In this document: piece after piece, positions 17,974 to 24,862 of the stretch
Numbering within the stretch: the first letter of the stretch is position 1
Layout of the letters: each line of letters begins with the position of its first letter
NCBI GenBank assembly: GCA_913060875.1
Contig: CAJXSL010000002.1
Location: 186,001-250,000 of the forward strand
Direction: 5' to 3'
DNA from: an uncultured Desulfobacteraceae bacterium
Lineage (GTDB): Bacteria > Desulfobacterota > Desulfobacteria > Desulfobacterales > UBA5852
DNA: 64,000 bases
Program-made: the position numbers and the translations under genes
The notes under the pieces: model-generated
What the model was told of the DNA's origin: nothing
Database searches by the model: none
What the model saw: only the letters and a program-made list of their open reading frames with translations

Positions 17974-18090
17974 TATAAGCCGACCATTTAGGCGATCTAT
18001 CATATGAAGTACTCTATGGTATGGCAGTAGGGAGTGTTCGAATCAGCATAATTCCAGTTGCATCAACTTTGAACTTCTTAGTGCTATGGA

Positions 18091-18162
18091 ATCTAGCGTC
18101 TAAGTTGAGGCGTGGGAAACGCGTGAGCGTTTCCCCGTCGGATTTCCAGCTCCAGGTTATAC
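18091..18162 (-). repeat. attC site 8
   Basis: A-type site with box ATCTAGC (one change from RYYYAAC) and GTTATAC; the long stem has GGGAAACGCG and CGTTTCCCC. Confidence 0.75.
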
Positions 18163-18169
18163 CACGTCT

Positions 18170-18559
18170 TTATTGTTTCGTTGGCTTCTTAAATATTTGG
18201 ATCCCGAAATATCTCGCTAAGACCTCATATGATAAAAGCAGGATAAGAAATACAAAGGTTCCCTCTAATAGCCAATCAGCCAACTCTATCCAATTAAATG
18301 CTCCTATTTTTCTGTATGGCACATCAGTTTCATTCAAGTATGTTTACAGATTAATTTTAGAACTGAAAAAATGTCCAAAGATAAAAAGTCCACCCATGAA
18401 ACTACCGGCCCCAACAAAATAATTTGGGAGATTATATTCGATAGGGTTAGAGCAGTATTTACATTTACTTGGGCGCATTCCTGGACCAAAACCCATAAAA
18501 AAGGTTCTCAGAAAGGAAGCCGCCTTTTTATTGCAGTATGGGCATCTTACAGCCTGCAT
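18170..18559 (-). pseudogene. cassette gene, zinc ribbon plus membrane helices, in-frame stop
   Basis: From ATG 18559 the frame encodes a zinc ribbon (CPYCNKKA and CKYCSNPIEY) and a membrane helix (GAGSFMGGLFIFGHFF), then hits TAA at 18344-18346. The same frame stays open for a further 57 codons (TYLNETDVPYRK to IFKKPTKQ), including a second hydrophobic helix (LLEGTFVFLILLLSYEV), up to TAA at 18170, eight bases before attC 8. The simplest reading is a roughly 129-residue protein broken by one nonsense change. Alternatives are a true 71-residue protein with a separate downstream ORF, or a sequencing error. It resembles other zinc-ribbon membrane cassettes in this array. Confidence 0.65.
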
Positions 18560-18573
18560 TTTTACACCATGAG

Positions 18574-18636
18574 GTATAACGACCGAGCTGAGACGCGCGG
18601 GTTTTGCGCGTCGGATTCTCAAGCGAAATGTTATGT
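18574..18636 (-). repeat. attC site 9
   Basis: A-type site, 63 bp: GTATAAC, AGCTGAGACGCGC, GCGCGTCGGATTCTCAAGC, GTTATGT. Confidence 0.85.
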
Positions 18637-18648
18637 AAAAAGTCCTAT

Positions 18649-19248
18649 TTATTTTGATATAACTATTTTATTCCATGGGACCAAGATACTATATGGAAGT
18701 TTCTCATTGCTATATTTTTGGATTTTATTTTCCAATTTCTCGCACAAGCATTTCATTAATTCAACACCACTTGGTTGTAGCAGCAAGCATAGGATCAATA
18801 TGCGCTCTTCGTTCAGAAAAAGAACTATCGCGTTTTCCCGTGCAATCAAATTCAATCTTCCAAGGTCGTGAATGTTAAAAATATTAAATATCTTTTTTGA
18901 TTTATAAGAGGTTGGAAGTCCAACAACTATTTTCCGTATAGAATCGAATGGAATCTCAATATTTCTATTTTTACCTCCCAGTAATTTGTCATGGGTAAGA
19001 TACCAGTAGTATTTATTAAATACGTGGGAACAAAATGTCACACTAAGGATTGCTGTAACAATAAAGCATGCAAGAAATACCTGTATATTTAACTCTTGCT
19101 GAATATTCTCAATACCTGAAGTTCCAAGCAGGCCGAGTATCACATTACAGGTTATTCCACCGAAAACTAATCCACCAAATAAAATAGCAATTCCGTAGGT
19201 GAGATACATTTCTTTATTTGATGGTTTGACTTGAATAGGTATCATCAT
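18649..19248 (-). CDS. cassette protein, two-TM with PH-like domain
   Basis: This 199-residue protein has a short polar N-terminus and two hydrophobic helices (about 17-42 and 55-75). The soluble C-terminal half opens with YYWYLTHDKLLGGKNRNIEIPFDSIRKIVVG. A strand pattern followed by a C-terminal helix is typical of bacterial PH-like domains of the YdbS/bPH2 sort. It parallels the 16203-16640 cassette in layout but not in obvious sequence. It is probably an inner-membrane protein; the role is unknown. Confidence 0.6.
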   Translation of the reverse strand: MMIPIQVKPSNKEMYLTYGIAILFGGLVFGGITCNVILGLLGTSGIENIQQELNIQVFLACFIVTAILSVTFCSHVFNKYYWYLTHDKLLGGKNRNIEIPFDSIRKIVVGLPTSYKSKKIFNIFNIHDLGRLNLIARENAIVLFLNEERILILCLLLQPSGVELMKCLCEKLENKIQKYSNEKLPYSILVPWNKIVISK

Positions 19249-19264
19249 ATAATAGTATTAAGAT

Positions 19265-19334
19265 ACATAACGTTTCTGATTACCTATCGATATGAAGCAC
19301 AGCGAAATATCGATTATGGTGAAGCAGGTTGTTC
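19265..19334 (-). repeat. attC site 10
   Basis: Boxes ACATAAC and GTTGTTC; arms TATCGATAT and ATATCGATTATGG. The upstream gene's reading frame runs 15 bases into it. Confidence 0.7.
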
Positions 19335-19943
19335 TGCAAGACCTAACCTTTCAATCTCTAATATCTTTATTAGCCATGCTTTAGTTTCATTGCCACCAGA
19401 ATGATTTCGACGTAGTACAAATTTTACAATAGCAGAATTCGTTCTATAGAATGCGGTGTAGCCTTCTCTTCCGAATTCCATTTGTAACCTATCTCCGTAC
19501 GCATCGATAATATCTTGTAAATTTGAATCGGCGTTAATTCCGTTGCTAAAAGACCAATCAATTTCACTAAACACAATATTGGATGGCAAATTGTTTGTTA
19601 CATATAAATCGATTATTACTGGGTGTCCTATTCTGACACCAGAAAGTCTATGCTTGTAAAAGAAAAAAAGGTGCGTTTGGCCATACAGCATTGCAGTAGA
19701 TGTACTGCTAAATCTAAAGTATCCATTTGGCTCCCCGAACATCTGCTTGAATTTCGATTCATTGGTTCCAATCGGAATATCATAAATATGCAAATCGGGA
19801 TCAATTAAATTGGTATCTAACTCTGTCTTTTTTAAATTAGAATTGAATTCTGTATTGCGGGTTACAGAACTCCCAAAGGTTGGAAATATCAGTAAGCTGG
19901 AAATTATAAATAAATTTATTACAAATGATTTATATACTCTCAT
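19314..19943 (-). CDS. cassette protein, secreted, unknown
   Basis: The 209-residue product has a clear signal peptide (FVINLFIISSLLIFPTFGSS). The mature part has IPIGTNESKFKQMFGEP, a pattern reminiscent of the SmpA/BamE-type 'G-x-[ST]-x-x-x-[LV]' start of small envelope proteins, then beta-strands; this comparison is tentative. The C-terminal residues are encoded by attC 10, since the ORF continues past the core box before its stop. The likely location is the periplasm. Confidence 0.6.
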   Translation of the reverse strand: MRVYKSFVINLFIISSLLIFPTFGSSVTRNTEFNSNLKKTELDTNLIDPDLHIYDIPIGTNESKFKQMFGEPNGYFRFSSTSTAMLYGQTHLFFFYKHRLSGVRIGHPVIIDLYVTNNLPSNIVFSEIDWSFSNGINADSNLQDIIDAYGDRLQMEFGREGYTAFYRTNSAIVKFVLRRNHSGGNETKAWLIKILEIERLGLAEQPASP

Positions 19944-19962
19944 ATTCGCTAATTATTCATTT

Positions 19963-20028
19963 GCAGAACGATTGAATTAAGGGGTTGGGCGTGCTTTTGC
20001 CCAATCCCTCTTAAATAATTTGTTATCC
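19963..20028 (-). repeat. attC site 11 (of hicAB cassette)
   Basis: Boxes GCAGAAC and GTTATCC; stem ATTAAGGGGTTGGGC and GCCCAATCCCTCTTAAAT, with the extra base on the right arm. This shows the site points to the minus strand although hicAB is on the plus strand. Confidence 0.85.
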
Positions 20029-20043
20029 GAACTCTCTAAAATA

Positions 20044-20077
20044 TTGACATTTTCCGCATAGTGTGTATTGTTACACA
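20044..20077 (+). promoter_or_regulatory. hicAB promoter with operator-like inverted repeat
   Basis: TTGACA (20044-20049), a 16-bp spacer and TATTGT (20066-20071) form a promoter. The inverted repeat TGTGTA-TTGT-TACACA (20062-20077) covers the -10 element. The expected start of transcription is only one or two bases before the hicA ATG, so the mRNA may be leaderless. Confidence 0.65.
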
Positions 20078-20079
20078 TC

Positions 20080-20268
20080 ATGGATAGCCGGTCAATTATC
20101 AAAATTCTCAAACAGAATGGGTGGCAAAAAATCGCAACCTCTGGATCTCACACACAATTTCGGCATCCAAAAATAAAGGGCCGGGTGACAGTACCTCACC
20201 CTAAAAAGGACATACCGATTGGTACTCTAAAAAGTATCGAACGCCAATCGGGCATTAAGTTTAATTGA
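20080..20268 (+). CDS. hicA: HicA family mRNA interferase toxin
   Basis: ATG 20080 is chosen over the upstream TTG of the track. The 62-residue toxin has the double-stranded-RNA-binding-like HicA fold. The catalytic histidine is His24 in TSGSHTQFRHP, and the typical PHPKKDIPIGTLKSI follows. It cleaves mRNA independently of ribosomes in characterised homologues. No Shine-Dalgarno sequence precedes it, in keeping with a leaderless transcript. It is the first gene of a two-gene cassette whose orientation is opposite to the array. Confidence 0.93.
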   Translation: MDSRSIIKILKQNGWQKIATSGSHTQFRHPKIKGRVTVPHPKKDIPIGTLKSIERQSGIKFN

Positions 20269-20276
20269 GGTGCGAT

Positions 20277-20693
20277 ATGGCAAACTATTTAGCAATCGTT
20301 CACAAAGATTCCGATAGCGATTTTGGTGTTTCTTTTCCAGACTTTCCAGGTTGTGTAACAGCCGGCCAGAACATCGATCAAGCTAAAGACATGGCACAAG
20401 AGGCTATCATCCTCCATATCCAGGGTATGCTCGAAGATGGAGAGCGATTACCAGTTGCCTCTAAACTTGAAGAAATTATGGCCGATAGTGATTTCTCTGA
20501 TGCAGTGGCATATTTAGTCGTTAGCGTTCCTGACGCTAAGCCTCGCACAGTTCGGGTTAATATCACTCTTCCCGAAATGACCCTTAAACAAATTGACGCT
20601 GTCGCGAAACGGCGTGGTATGTCCCGGTCTTCATTTTTAGTTCACGCTGCTCAAAACGCGATCCAGTCAAACCATTCAGAAGCATCAGTATAA
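20277..20693 (+). CDS. hicB: HicB family antitoxin
   Basis: The 138-residue antitoxin starts at ATG 20277, eight bases after the hicA stop, with GAGGTG upstream. The N-terminal half is the degenerate RNase H-like HicB fold (VSFPDFPGCVTAGQNIDQAKDMAQEA). The C-terminal part (RTVRVNITLPEMTLKQIDAVAKRRGMSRSSFLV) is a ribbon-helix-helix DNA-binding domain. It should neutralise HicA and repress the promoter by binding the operator-like repeat. The order toxin then antitoxin is normal for hicAB. Confidence 0.93.
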   Translation: MANYLAIVHKDSDSDFGVSFPDFPGCVTAGQNIDQAKDMAQEAIILHIQGMLEDGERLPVASKLEEIMADSDFSDAVAYLVVSVPDAKPRTVRVNITLPEMTLKQIDAVAKRRGMSRSSFLVHAAQNAIQSNHSEASV

Positions 20694-20701
20694 TTTCTTT
20701 C

Positions 20702-20771
20702 GGATAACGACCAAGCTGAGACGCGCAAAACGCGCTAGCGTTTTCGCGTCGATTCCAGTGCAAGGTTAGCG
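20702..20771 (-). repeat. attC site 12
   Basis: A-type site, 70 bp: GGATAAC, AGCTGAGACGCGCAAAACGCG, CGTTTTCGCGTCGATTCCAG, GTTAGCG. Confidence 0.9.
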
Positions 20772-20773
20772 GG

Positions 20774-21198
20774 TCATATTTTATAATTTATGCCGAACTC
20801 ATACCCACCCATAGTTTGACCGTTAAAATATTCTTCAGAAACTCGTAACAGTTTAAGTGCTGGAATCAATTCTCCTGCAACCGCTTTATCTCTATAGAGG
20901 TATAATACCACTACAAATAGGCCTGCTACGGCATTCAAAGCATTTTTCAAATTTCCATTGTGATAGTGGGTATGTCGTTGGTGCTTGATCTTGATTTTGG
21001 GTCTAATTTTTTGCAAATTTGTTTACATACAACATCAACTTCTGCCGATGCTGCCATTAGTAATCGCGAAATCTCAATAGAAAAACACTGAAAGTTATCT
21101 TTGTGCAACTCGACAAATCGAGAAACGGTTTCTAAATCATTCTCAATTGATAAAAGGTAGTTCCAGTGCGTTTCGATTTTTTCAGAATGAATTCCCAT
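20774..21198 (-). pseudogene. cassette gene with deletion and frameshift
   Basis: Two overlapping frames look like parts of one protein. Frame one (start 21198) encodes HWNYLLSIENDLETVSRFVEL through AASAEVDVVCKQIC and ends after PTITMEI. The second frame (to 20774) encodes IKHQRHTHYHNGNLKNALNAVAGLFVVVLYLYRD and a C-terminal tail. From memory, a family of roughly 200-residue hypothetical proteins has an HWNYF...EVDVVAK block and, much later, a KVKHxR...NLKNALNAVAGLF block. Here the two are fused out of frame with the middle missing. A deletion that also shifts the frame explains this best. Two independent small genes are less likely. Confidence 0.6.
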
Positions 21199-21208
21199 TA
21201 TTTTTACT

Positions 21209-21276
21209 CGCTAACGCCTTGGCTTACTGGGGAGGGCCGCGAAGTGGCCCGAATCCAATACAGCCAAAGGTTATGT
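21209..21276 (-). repeat. attC site 13
   Basis: B-type site, 68 bp: CGCTAAC, TTGGCTTACTGGGGAGGGCCGC, GCGAAGTGGCCCGAATCCAATACAGCCAA, GTTATGT. Confidence 0.9.
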
Positions 21277-21603
21277 TTTCCTGATGGATTTTAATTCTGG
21301 GTTTCTTTCATAAAAACCATGTAGTTCTTCTAATTTGTTGCTGCATTTTGGACAAACATCACTTTTTAATGTTGTCCTTAAGTAAGTTTCTAAGCACTTA
21401 CCACAGATTAAATAATCATTAGCAGATTTTTTATTTCTATTTTTCAATGTAATTGTAAGGTGAAATACGCCGATTAGAACGAGTAATATTCCAGCAATTT
21501 TTGGGACAGAAAATCCATATAGGTAAGTCCATCCAATTTTGTAAAAGTGGTAACCACCCCAAATGACCCCAAGGCCCATAATGATATTAAGAAATATTTT
21601 CAT
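21271..21603 (-). CDS. cassette protein, two-TM plus C-terminal zinc ribbon
   Basis: The 110-residue product has two hydrophobic helices (about 4-22 and 34-52) and a cytoplasmic C-terminus with paired cysteines (ICGKCLETY and VCPKCSNKL) that should bind one zinc ion. It is one of several cassettes here that join short membrane helices to a zinc ribbon. The stop TAA is inside the attC 13 box GTTATGT. The function is unknown. Confidence 0.65.
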   Translation of the reverse strand: MKIFLNIIMGLGVIWGGYHFYKIGWTYLYGFSVPKIAGILLVLIGVFHLTITLKNRNKKSANDYLICGKCLETYLRTTLKSDVCPKCSNKLEELHGFYERNPELKSIRKT

Positions 21604-21607
21604 TGGA

Positions 21608-21691
21608 ACATAACGTTCGGCTTATGCGACGCCGAGGCAATGAGCCGAATAGGCCATTGCCGAAGGTGTTCGTATCAAGCCGTTGTTATTG
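21608..21691 (-). repeat. attC site 14 (of ORF-less cassette)
   Basis: An 84-bp site with boxes ACATAAC and GTTATTG (or GTTGTTA three bases earlier); arms CGGCTTATGCGACG and CGTATCAAGCCG. Confidence 0.7.
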
Positions 21692-22076
21692 GGGCACCGC
21701 CAAAATTAAACTCTCACTTTGAGTGTGCGCCATGTTCGCCTTTTGTTTGGTTCATCCAAATTCAAATCTACTTTGAACATGTAAAAGCGCCAAGCTAATT
21801 AATTACTCATGTAATGTATTACCCAAAATCACATCTTTCACATTCACACAGAAAATGAGCAATGAACAAAAAACACTTGGCGGTTACTGTACTCGACATT
21901 CCCGAACCAAACCTTAGCGAACATTGTAACAACAACAGCAAATCGAATCTCAACATTACAGAGGCTCTGACATTCTCACATACTAATCACTGATGCATCC
22001 GAATACCAAATTTCAAAAGAGATTTGTTTGCGCCATGTTCTGTCTTTAGCCGTGGCCTCTCTTGGCGGTGAACGCC
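21692..22076. other. ORF-less cassette
   Basis: These 385 bp between attC 14 and attC 15 contain no minus-strand ORF of 60 codons or more and no convincing plus-strand gene; the plus ORF 21547-21798 runs across attC 14. Two similar phrases occur inside (GCGCCATGTTCGCCTTTTG and GCGCCATGTTCTGTCTTTAG). It may carry a promoter, a small RNA or a decayed gene. Nothing more can be assigned. Confidence 0.65.
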
Positions 22077-22149
22077 CAATAACGCCCAGGCTTATTGGTG
22101 AGGGCCGCGAAGTGGCCCGAGTCCTATACAGCCTGATTTTCTGTTTTCA
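22077..22149 (-). repeat. attC site 15
   Basis: B-type site with CAATAAC, CAGGCTTATTGGTGAGGGCCGC, GCGAAGTGGCCCGAGTCCTATACAGCCTG; the final box is degenerate (GTTTTCA). Confidence 0.75.
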
Positions 22150-22545
22150 TATTAAACTAACCCCAAAAGCCAAAACGACGAAAAAATACGCAAAAATGTA
22201 AAATCTGTCAGTCTTTAAGACTTCAGTTATGAAGTTCCTTGGTAACCCACTTGAAGCAAGTAGGTTTTTTGAACGGAAATGATAAATTACGCTTGAAATC
22301 AAGCCATACGAAAAAAATATAAGGAAAAATAATCTATCCAGTTCATTGTAAAAAAATAGGCCAATGATTAATAGAACTAATAGAAAATAGCCGATGGCAG
22401 AATGCCCTTTTTTTGCGGTTTGGTTAATCATCAAGGCATTTTCTTTTTGGGATAGATTAAGACCACCCATCGCATTTTTATATTTGGTTTTTCCAAATAC
22501 AAATATTCCAAACAATATAATGAATGATAAAAATACCAGTTTCAT
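22147..22545 (-). CDS. cassette protein, four-TM membrane protein, unknown
   Basis: ATG 22545 (MKLVFLSF) is chosen; the longer track ORF begins inside attC 16 and translates attC sequence. The 132-residue product has hydrophobic helices at about 2-18, 48-64, 70-90 and 112-130, with a charged loop between the third and fourth. No domain is recognised. The layout resembles small uncharacterised integral membrane proteins of integron cassettes. Confidence 0.6.
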   Translation of the reverse strand: MKLVFLSFIILFGIFVFGKTKYKNAMGGLNLSQKENALMINQTAKKGHSAIGYFLLVLLIIGLFFYNELDRLFFLIFFSYGLISSVIYHFRSKNLLASSGLPRNFITEVLKTDRFYIFAYFFVVLAFGVSLI

Positions 22546-22555
22546 ATTTTTAGAA

Positions 22556-22654
22556 ACAGAACGTCCAAGCTCAGTTGGCGGGTCTGGATGGCGCGGTGCT
22601 TGCCCCGCAAGTGCCGTGACAGCCAGGTCCGTCGACTGCAGCGCCTTGTTCGGT
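22556..22654 (-). repeat. attC site 16
   Basis: The longest site, 99 bp, with boxes ACAGAAC and GTTCGGT; it contains GTCCAAGCTCAGTTGGCGGG and a long GC-rich stem. Part of it is translated in the ORF below. Confidence 0.75.
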
Positions 22655-22981
22655 GTTCCCATATTCCTTGTTTAGGTCCAATATCCGATGACCTTTTACA
22701 ATTCCTTTTTTTAAATCCACTACAATGACGAGGAAAACGTTCTTCGTCGTTGTCATGAACAGCACATGATCGTGTTTGCCGTCAGAGCTTCGATAAACAC
22801 ACTCAACGAATCGCTCGTGAAGCGTGAATGAAGCCATATCCTTTGTGGGTATCGCATCCACATATGGGAGAACATCAATAACGCCTCCCGGTGAGACGAT
22901 ATCCTCTCTGTTAGTAATATCCAGCATCTTGTCGCTGAATGATTTCTTGTAGTCATGCTCTGAAAGTAAATTTGTTTTCAA
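22571..22981 (-). CDS. cassette protein, soluble, reading through its attC
   Basis: The 136-residue product is soluble. Residues to about 108 form a beta-rich unit (VLFMTTTKNVFLVIVVDLKKG with RILDLNKEYG). The last 28 or so residues (GAAVDGPGCHGTCG onward) are encoded by attC 16, because the reading frame has no stop before the site. I do not recognise the domain; the pattern of short strands suggests a small beta-barrel. The natural stop may have been lost, or attC-encoded tails may be tolerated. Confidence 0.6.
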   Translation of the reverse strand: MKTNLLSEHDYKKSFSDKMLDITNREDIVSPGGVIDVLPYVDAIPTKDMASFTLHERFVECVYRSSDGKHDHVLFMTTTKNVFLVIVVDLKKGIVKGHRILDLNKEYGNTEQGAAVDGPGCHGTCGASTAPSRPAN

Positions 22982-22990
22982 TTCTTTTTC

Positions 22991-23054
22991 ACCGAACGCC
23001 TAAGCTGAGGCGCGCCGCAGTATGCGCGTCGATTTCTCAAGCGACAAGTTATGC
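22991..23054 (-). repeat. attC site 17
   Basis: A-type site, 64 bp: ACCGAAC, AAGCTGAGGCGCGC, ATGCGCGTCGATTTCTCAAGC, GTTATGC. Confidence 0.85.
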
Positions 23055-23413
23055 TAATCAGTTTTTATTTCCCTTAAATAATCTTGGTAGCGATCTTCCC
23101 AAAAGAACCACTCTATTTCAGCGAGCACTAGTCCCAATACAATTCCGAAAAATAGATTTGATAAAACAATATCTTCAAATGCGGTAAAAGGTATAGAATT
23201 GCTATGATAATATTTAAAAAACAATTCGCCAATGCTTACGGGACCCAAACATACAAGTGCAAATGCTATTAGCTTGCTTAATCTATGCTTTCCTTTTCCT
23301 TTTTCTCTAATTTTTTCATATTCTTCAGCGTAAAACCTATGCCTTTCCATCTTTCTTTTTATGGATCTATTCTCAAGATACTTTTTTATAATGGATAGCA
23401 TAAATAGTACCAA
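23054..23413 (-). CDS. cassette protein, two-TM membrane protein, unknown
   Basis: This 119-residue protein has a strongly basic N-terminal helix (NRSIKRKMERHRFYAEEYEKIREKGKGKH), two hydrophobic helices (about 47-62 and 82-100), and an acidic-aromatic tail (EIEWFFWEDRYQDY). The first codons (MVLFM) could be replaced by the Met at codon 5. The stop TAG overlaps the last base of attC 17. It is probably an inner-membrane protein with a cytoplasmic basic domain; the function is unknown. Confidence 0.6.
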   Translation of the reverse strand: MVLFMLSIIKKYLENRSIKRKMERHRFYAEEYEKIREKGKGKHRLSKLIAFALVCLGPVSIGELFFKYYHSNSIPFTAFEDIVLSNLFFGIVLGLVLAEIEWFFWEDRYQDYLREIKTD

Positions 23414-23423
23414 TCTATGGTTG

Positions 23424-23494
23424 GCATAACGGTTGAGCTGTGGGGCGGTAAATGCGACAGCATTTATCCGTCACACACAAGTGATTTGTTATGC
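23424..23494 (-). repeat. attC site 18
   Basis: Boxes GCATAAC and GTTATGC with arms GGTTGAGCTG and CACACAAGTG; centre GGGCGGTAAATGCGACAGCATTTATCCG. Confidence 0.8.
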
Positions 23495-23499
23495 CCTGC

Positions 23500-23919
23500 T
23501 CAATTTAATGTTTCTTTGACAGACTCTCTCATTAATAAATGAATCCAGAAATAGAACCACAAACAAATAAGTGGAAATCCCAAATAGGCGATTGGTGGTG
23601 GAGAAAATATTAAGAAGGCCCAAACAGAGAGCACAAGGCTGAAAATAAAGTCAATGCACAATATGATGATCCCGATTTGCTGAGCCCATATTTTTCGGAG
23701 AATCAGTGTTACTGCGGGTATGAGATAAAAAACAAGATAGATTTTTTTCAGATAAAAAATCGAATAAAATAATCCGGAATTACCGCCGATCTCGGAAATG
23801 TTAGGGATTGGATCAAATAGTAGTGAATAAAAACCAATCAAGCCTTCAATACTAAAATAAATGATTAATGGTATTATGCAAAACGGGATTCTTGATTGGT
23901 TAGCGAGGCTATTTTCCAT
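23500..23919 (-). CDS. cassette protein, four-TM membrane protein, unknown
   Basis: ATG 23919 (MENSLANQ) is preferred, as GGAAAGGGAAA stands directly upstream; the longer track ORF runs through attC 19. The 139-residue product has hydrophobic helices at about 12-30, 52-72, 80-102 and 106-128, with a YFSIEGLIGFYSL start. No conserved motif is recognised. The likely location is the inner membrane. Confidence 0.6.
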   Translation of the reverse strand: MENSLANQSRIPFCIIPLIIYFSIEGLIGFYSLLFDPIPNISEIGGNSGLFYSIFYLKKIYLVFYLIPAVTLILRKIWAQQIGIIILCIDFIFSLVLSVWAFLIFSPPPIAYLGFPLICLWFYFWIHLLMRESVKETLN

Positions 23920-23939
23920 TTTCCCTTTCCGATTTGGAG

Positions 23940-24007
23940 GCATAACGCCCCGGCTTACTGGTGAGGGCCGCTTGGCGGCCCGAATCCAATACAGCCGGAT
24001 GTTATAT
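23940..24007 (-). repeat. attC site 19
   Basis: B-type site, 68 bp: GCATAAC, CCGGCTTACTGGTGAGGGCCGC, GGCGGCCCGAATCCAATACAGCCGG, GTTATAT. The extra base in the right arm (ATACAG against TTACT) fixes the orientation. Confidence 0.92.
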
Positions 24008-24316
24008 GCCAGAATTCGTTTTTTTATATTCAACTACATCGTTTCTAAACAATAACCCACCACAATGCTGGCACCTTTGGGTACTACCATCCACAATAAA
24101 CTCTTGTACTCCACACTCTGGGTGGCACACAGCATGTGCAATGTGAATTTTGTTAGGAAATTCTATTCCGGTACTTTCGGGATAATCATTTGGCTCATTA
24201 TTCCATCGTGCCAATGATTTTAGATTAAGTATGAAGGATTCCCGATCGCGCGAGTTTTTTAACTCTGAAAATCGATTCTCAATATCTCTAAAGTATTTTT
24301 GCAGTTCTATTTTCAT
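24002..24316 (-). CDS. cassette protein, small zinc-binding protein, unknown
   Basis: The 104-residue soluble product has an N-terminal helical part (YFRDIENRFSELKNSRDRESF) and then cysteine/histidine motifs (HAVCHPECGVQEF and TQRCQHCGGLLF) consistent with one zinc site. The C-terminus is basic. The stop TAA lies in the attC 19 box GTTATAT. No family is recognised. It may be a nucleic-acid or protein-binding zinc ribbon. Confidence 0.6.
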   Translation of the reverse strand: MKIELQKYFRDIENRFSELKNSRDRESFILNLKSLARWNNEPNDYPESTGIEFPNKIHIAHAVCHPECGVQEFIVDGSTQRCQHCGGLLFRNDVVEYKKTNSGI

Positions 24317-24329
24317 TTTTTATAAGAGC

Positions 24330-24399
24330 ATATAACGTCCAAGCTGAGACGCGGAAAACGCGCCAGCGTTTTCGCGTCGATTCCAGCGCCAGGTTATGC
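24330..24399 (-). repeat. attC site 20
   Basis: A-type site, 70 bp: ATATAAC, CCAAGCTGAGACGCGGAAAACGCG, CGTTTTCGCGTCGATTCCAGCG, GTTATGC; spacer 6 on the left against 5 on the right. Confidence 0.92.
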
Positions 24400-24792
24400 T
24401 TAATTATCTATATTCTTTACCCTCCTATAGATTTCTATAGGCAAAATACTTACAATAACTAAAATAATGGCTATATATCCGGGCATACCATGGCCATAAA
24501 AATGAGGCCAACCCATAATTGCCGAACCTCCTGTGAACAATATGCCGTAGGTTGTAAACCACCAACCCCAATAGTAACCAGACGCTTTGAACATATAAAA
24601 TGTCATAATCCAGGTAGCAATTGACCAAGTAGCGAATGAGCACATCAGAAACAAATTTATAGATATTCTCCAACGTTCAATTAACAATTTGTCAAATAGT
24701 AAAACGATGGCAATACAGATAGCCATATATATTAAGCCAGCCCATACATAGGTCGAGACTATTTTTCTTTCTGTATCTTTATCCATAGGCAT
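24400..24792 (-). CDS. cassette protein, four-TM membrane protein, unknown
   Basis: The 130-residue product has a short charged N-terminus (MPMDKDTERK) and hydrophobic helices at about 12-32, 42-64, 72-92 and 100-118. Aromatic-rich loops (KASGYYWGWWFTTYG and GWPHFYGHG) hold histidines. No motif identifies the family. It is presumably an inner-membrane protein. The stop is directly at the attC 20 edge. Confidence 0.6.
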   Translation of the reverse strand: MPMDKDTERKIVSTYVWAGLIYMAICIAIVLLFDKLLIERWRISINLFLMCSFATWSIATWIMTFYMFKASGYYWGWWFTTYGILFTGGSAIMGWPHFYGHGMPGYIAIILVIVSILPIEIYRRVKNIDN

Positions 24793-24862
24793 AACGTTGC
24801 AAATAACCGGTGCAAATGGAGCGCAGCGGAATTTGCATCCGAGTTAATTTGCTTTGTTAGGT
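24789..24862 (-). repeat. attC site 21
   Basis: Boxes GCATAAC and GTTAGGT; arms GTTGCAAATAACCGGTGCAAAT and ATTTGCATCCGAGTTAATTTGC form a long imperfect stem. Confidence 0.85.

Noticed and set aside
22571-22662. N-terminal part of the 171-residue track ORF 22147-22662 (MGTPNKALQSTD...)
   Set aside because: This stretch is translated attC sequence; the real start is at 22545.
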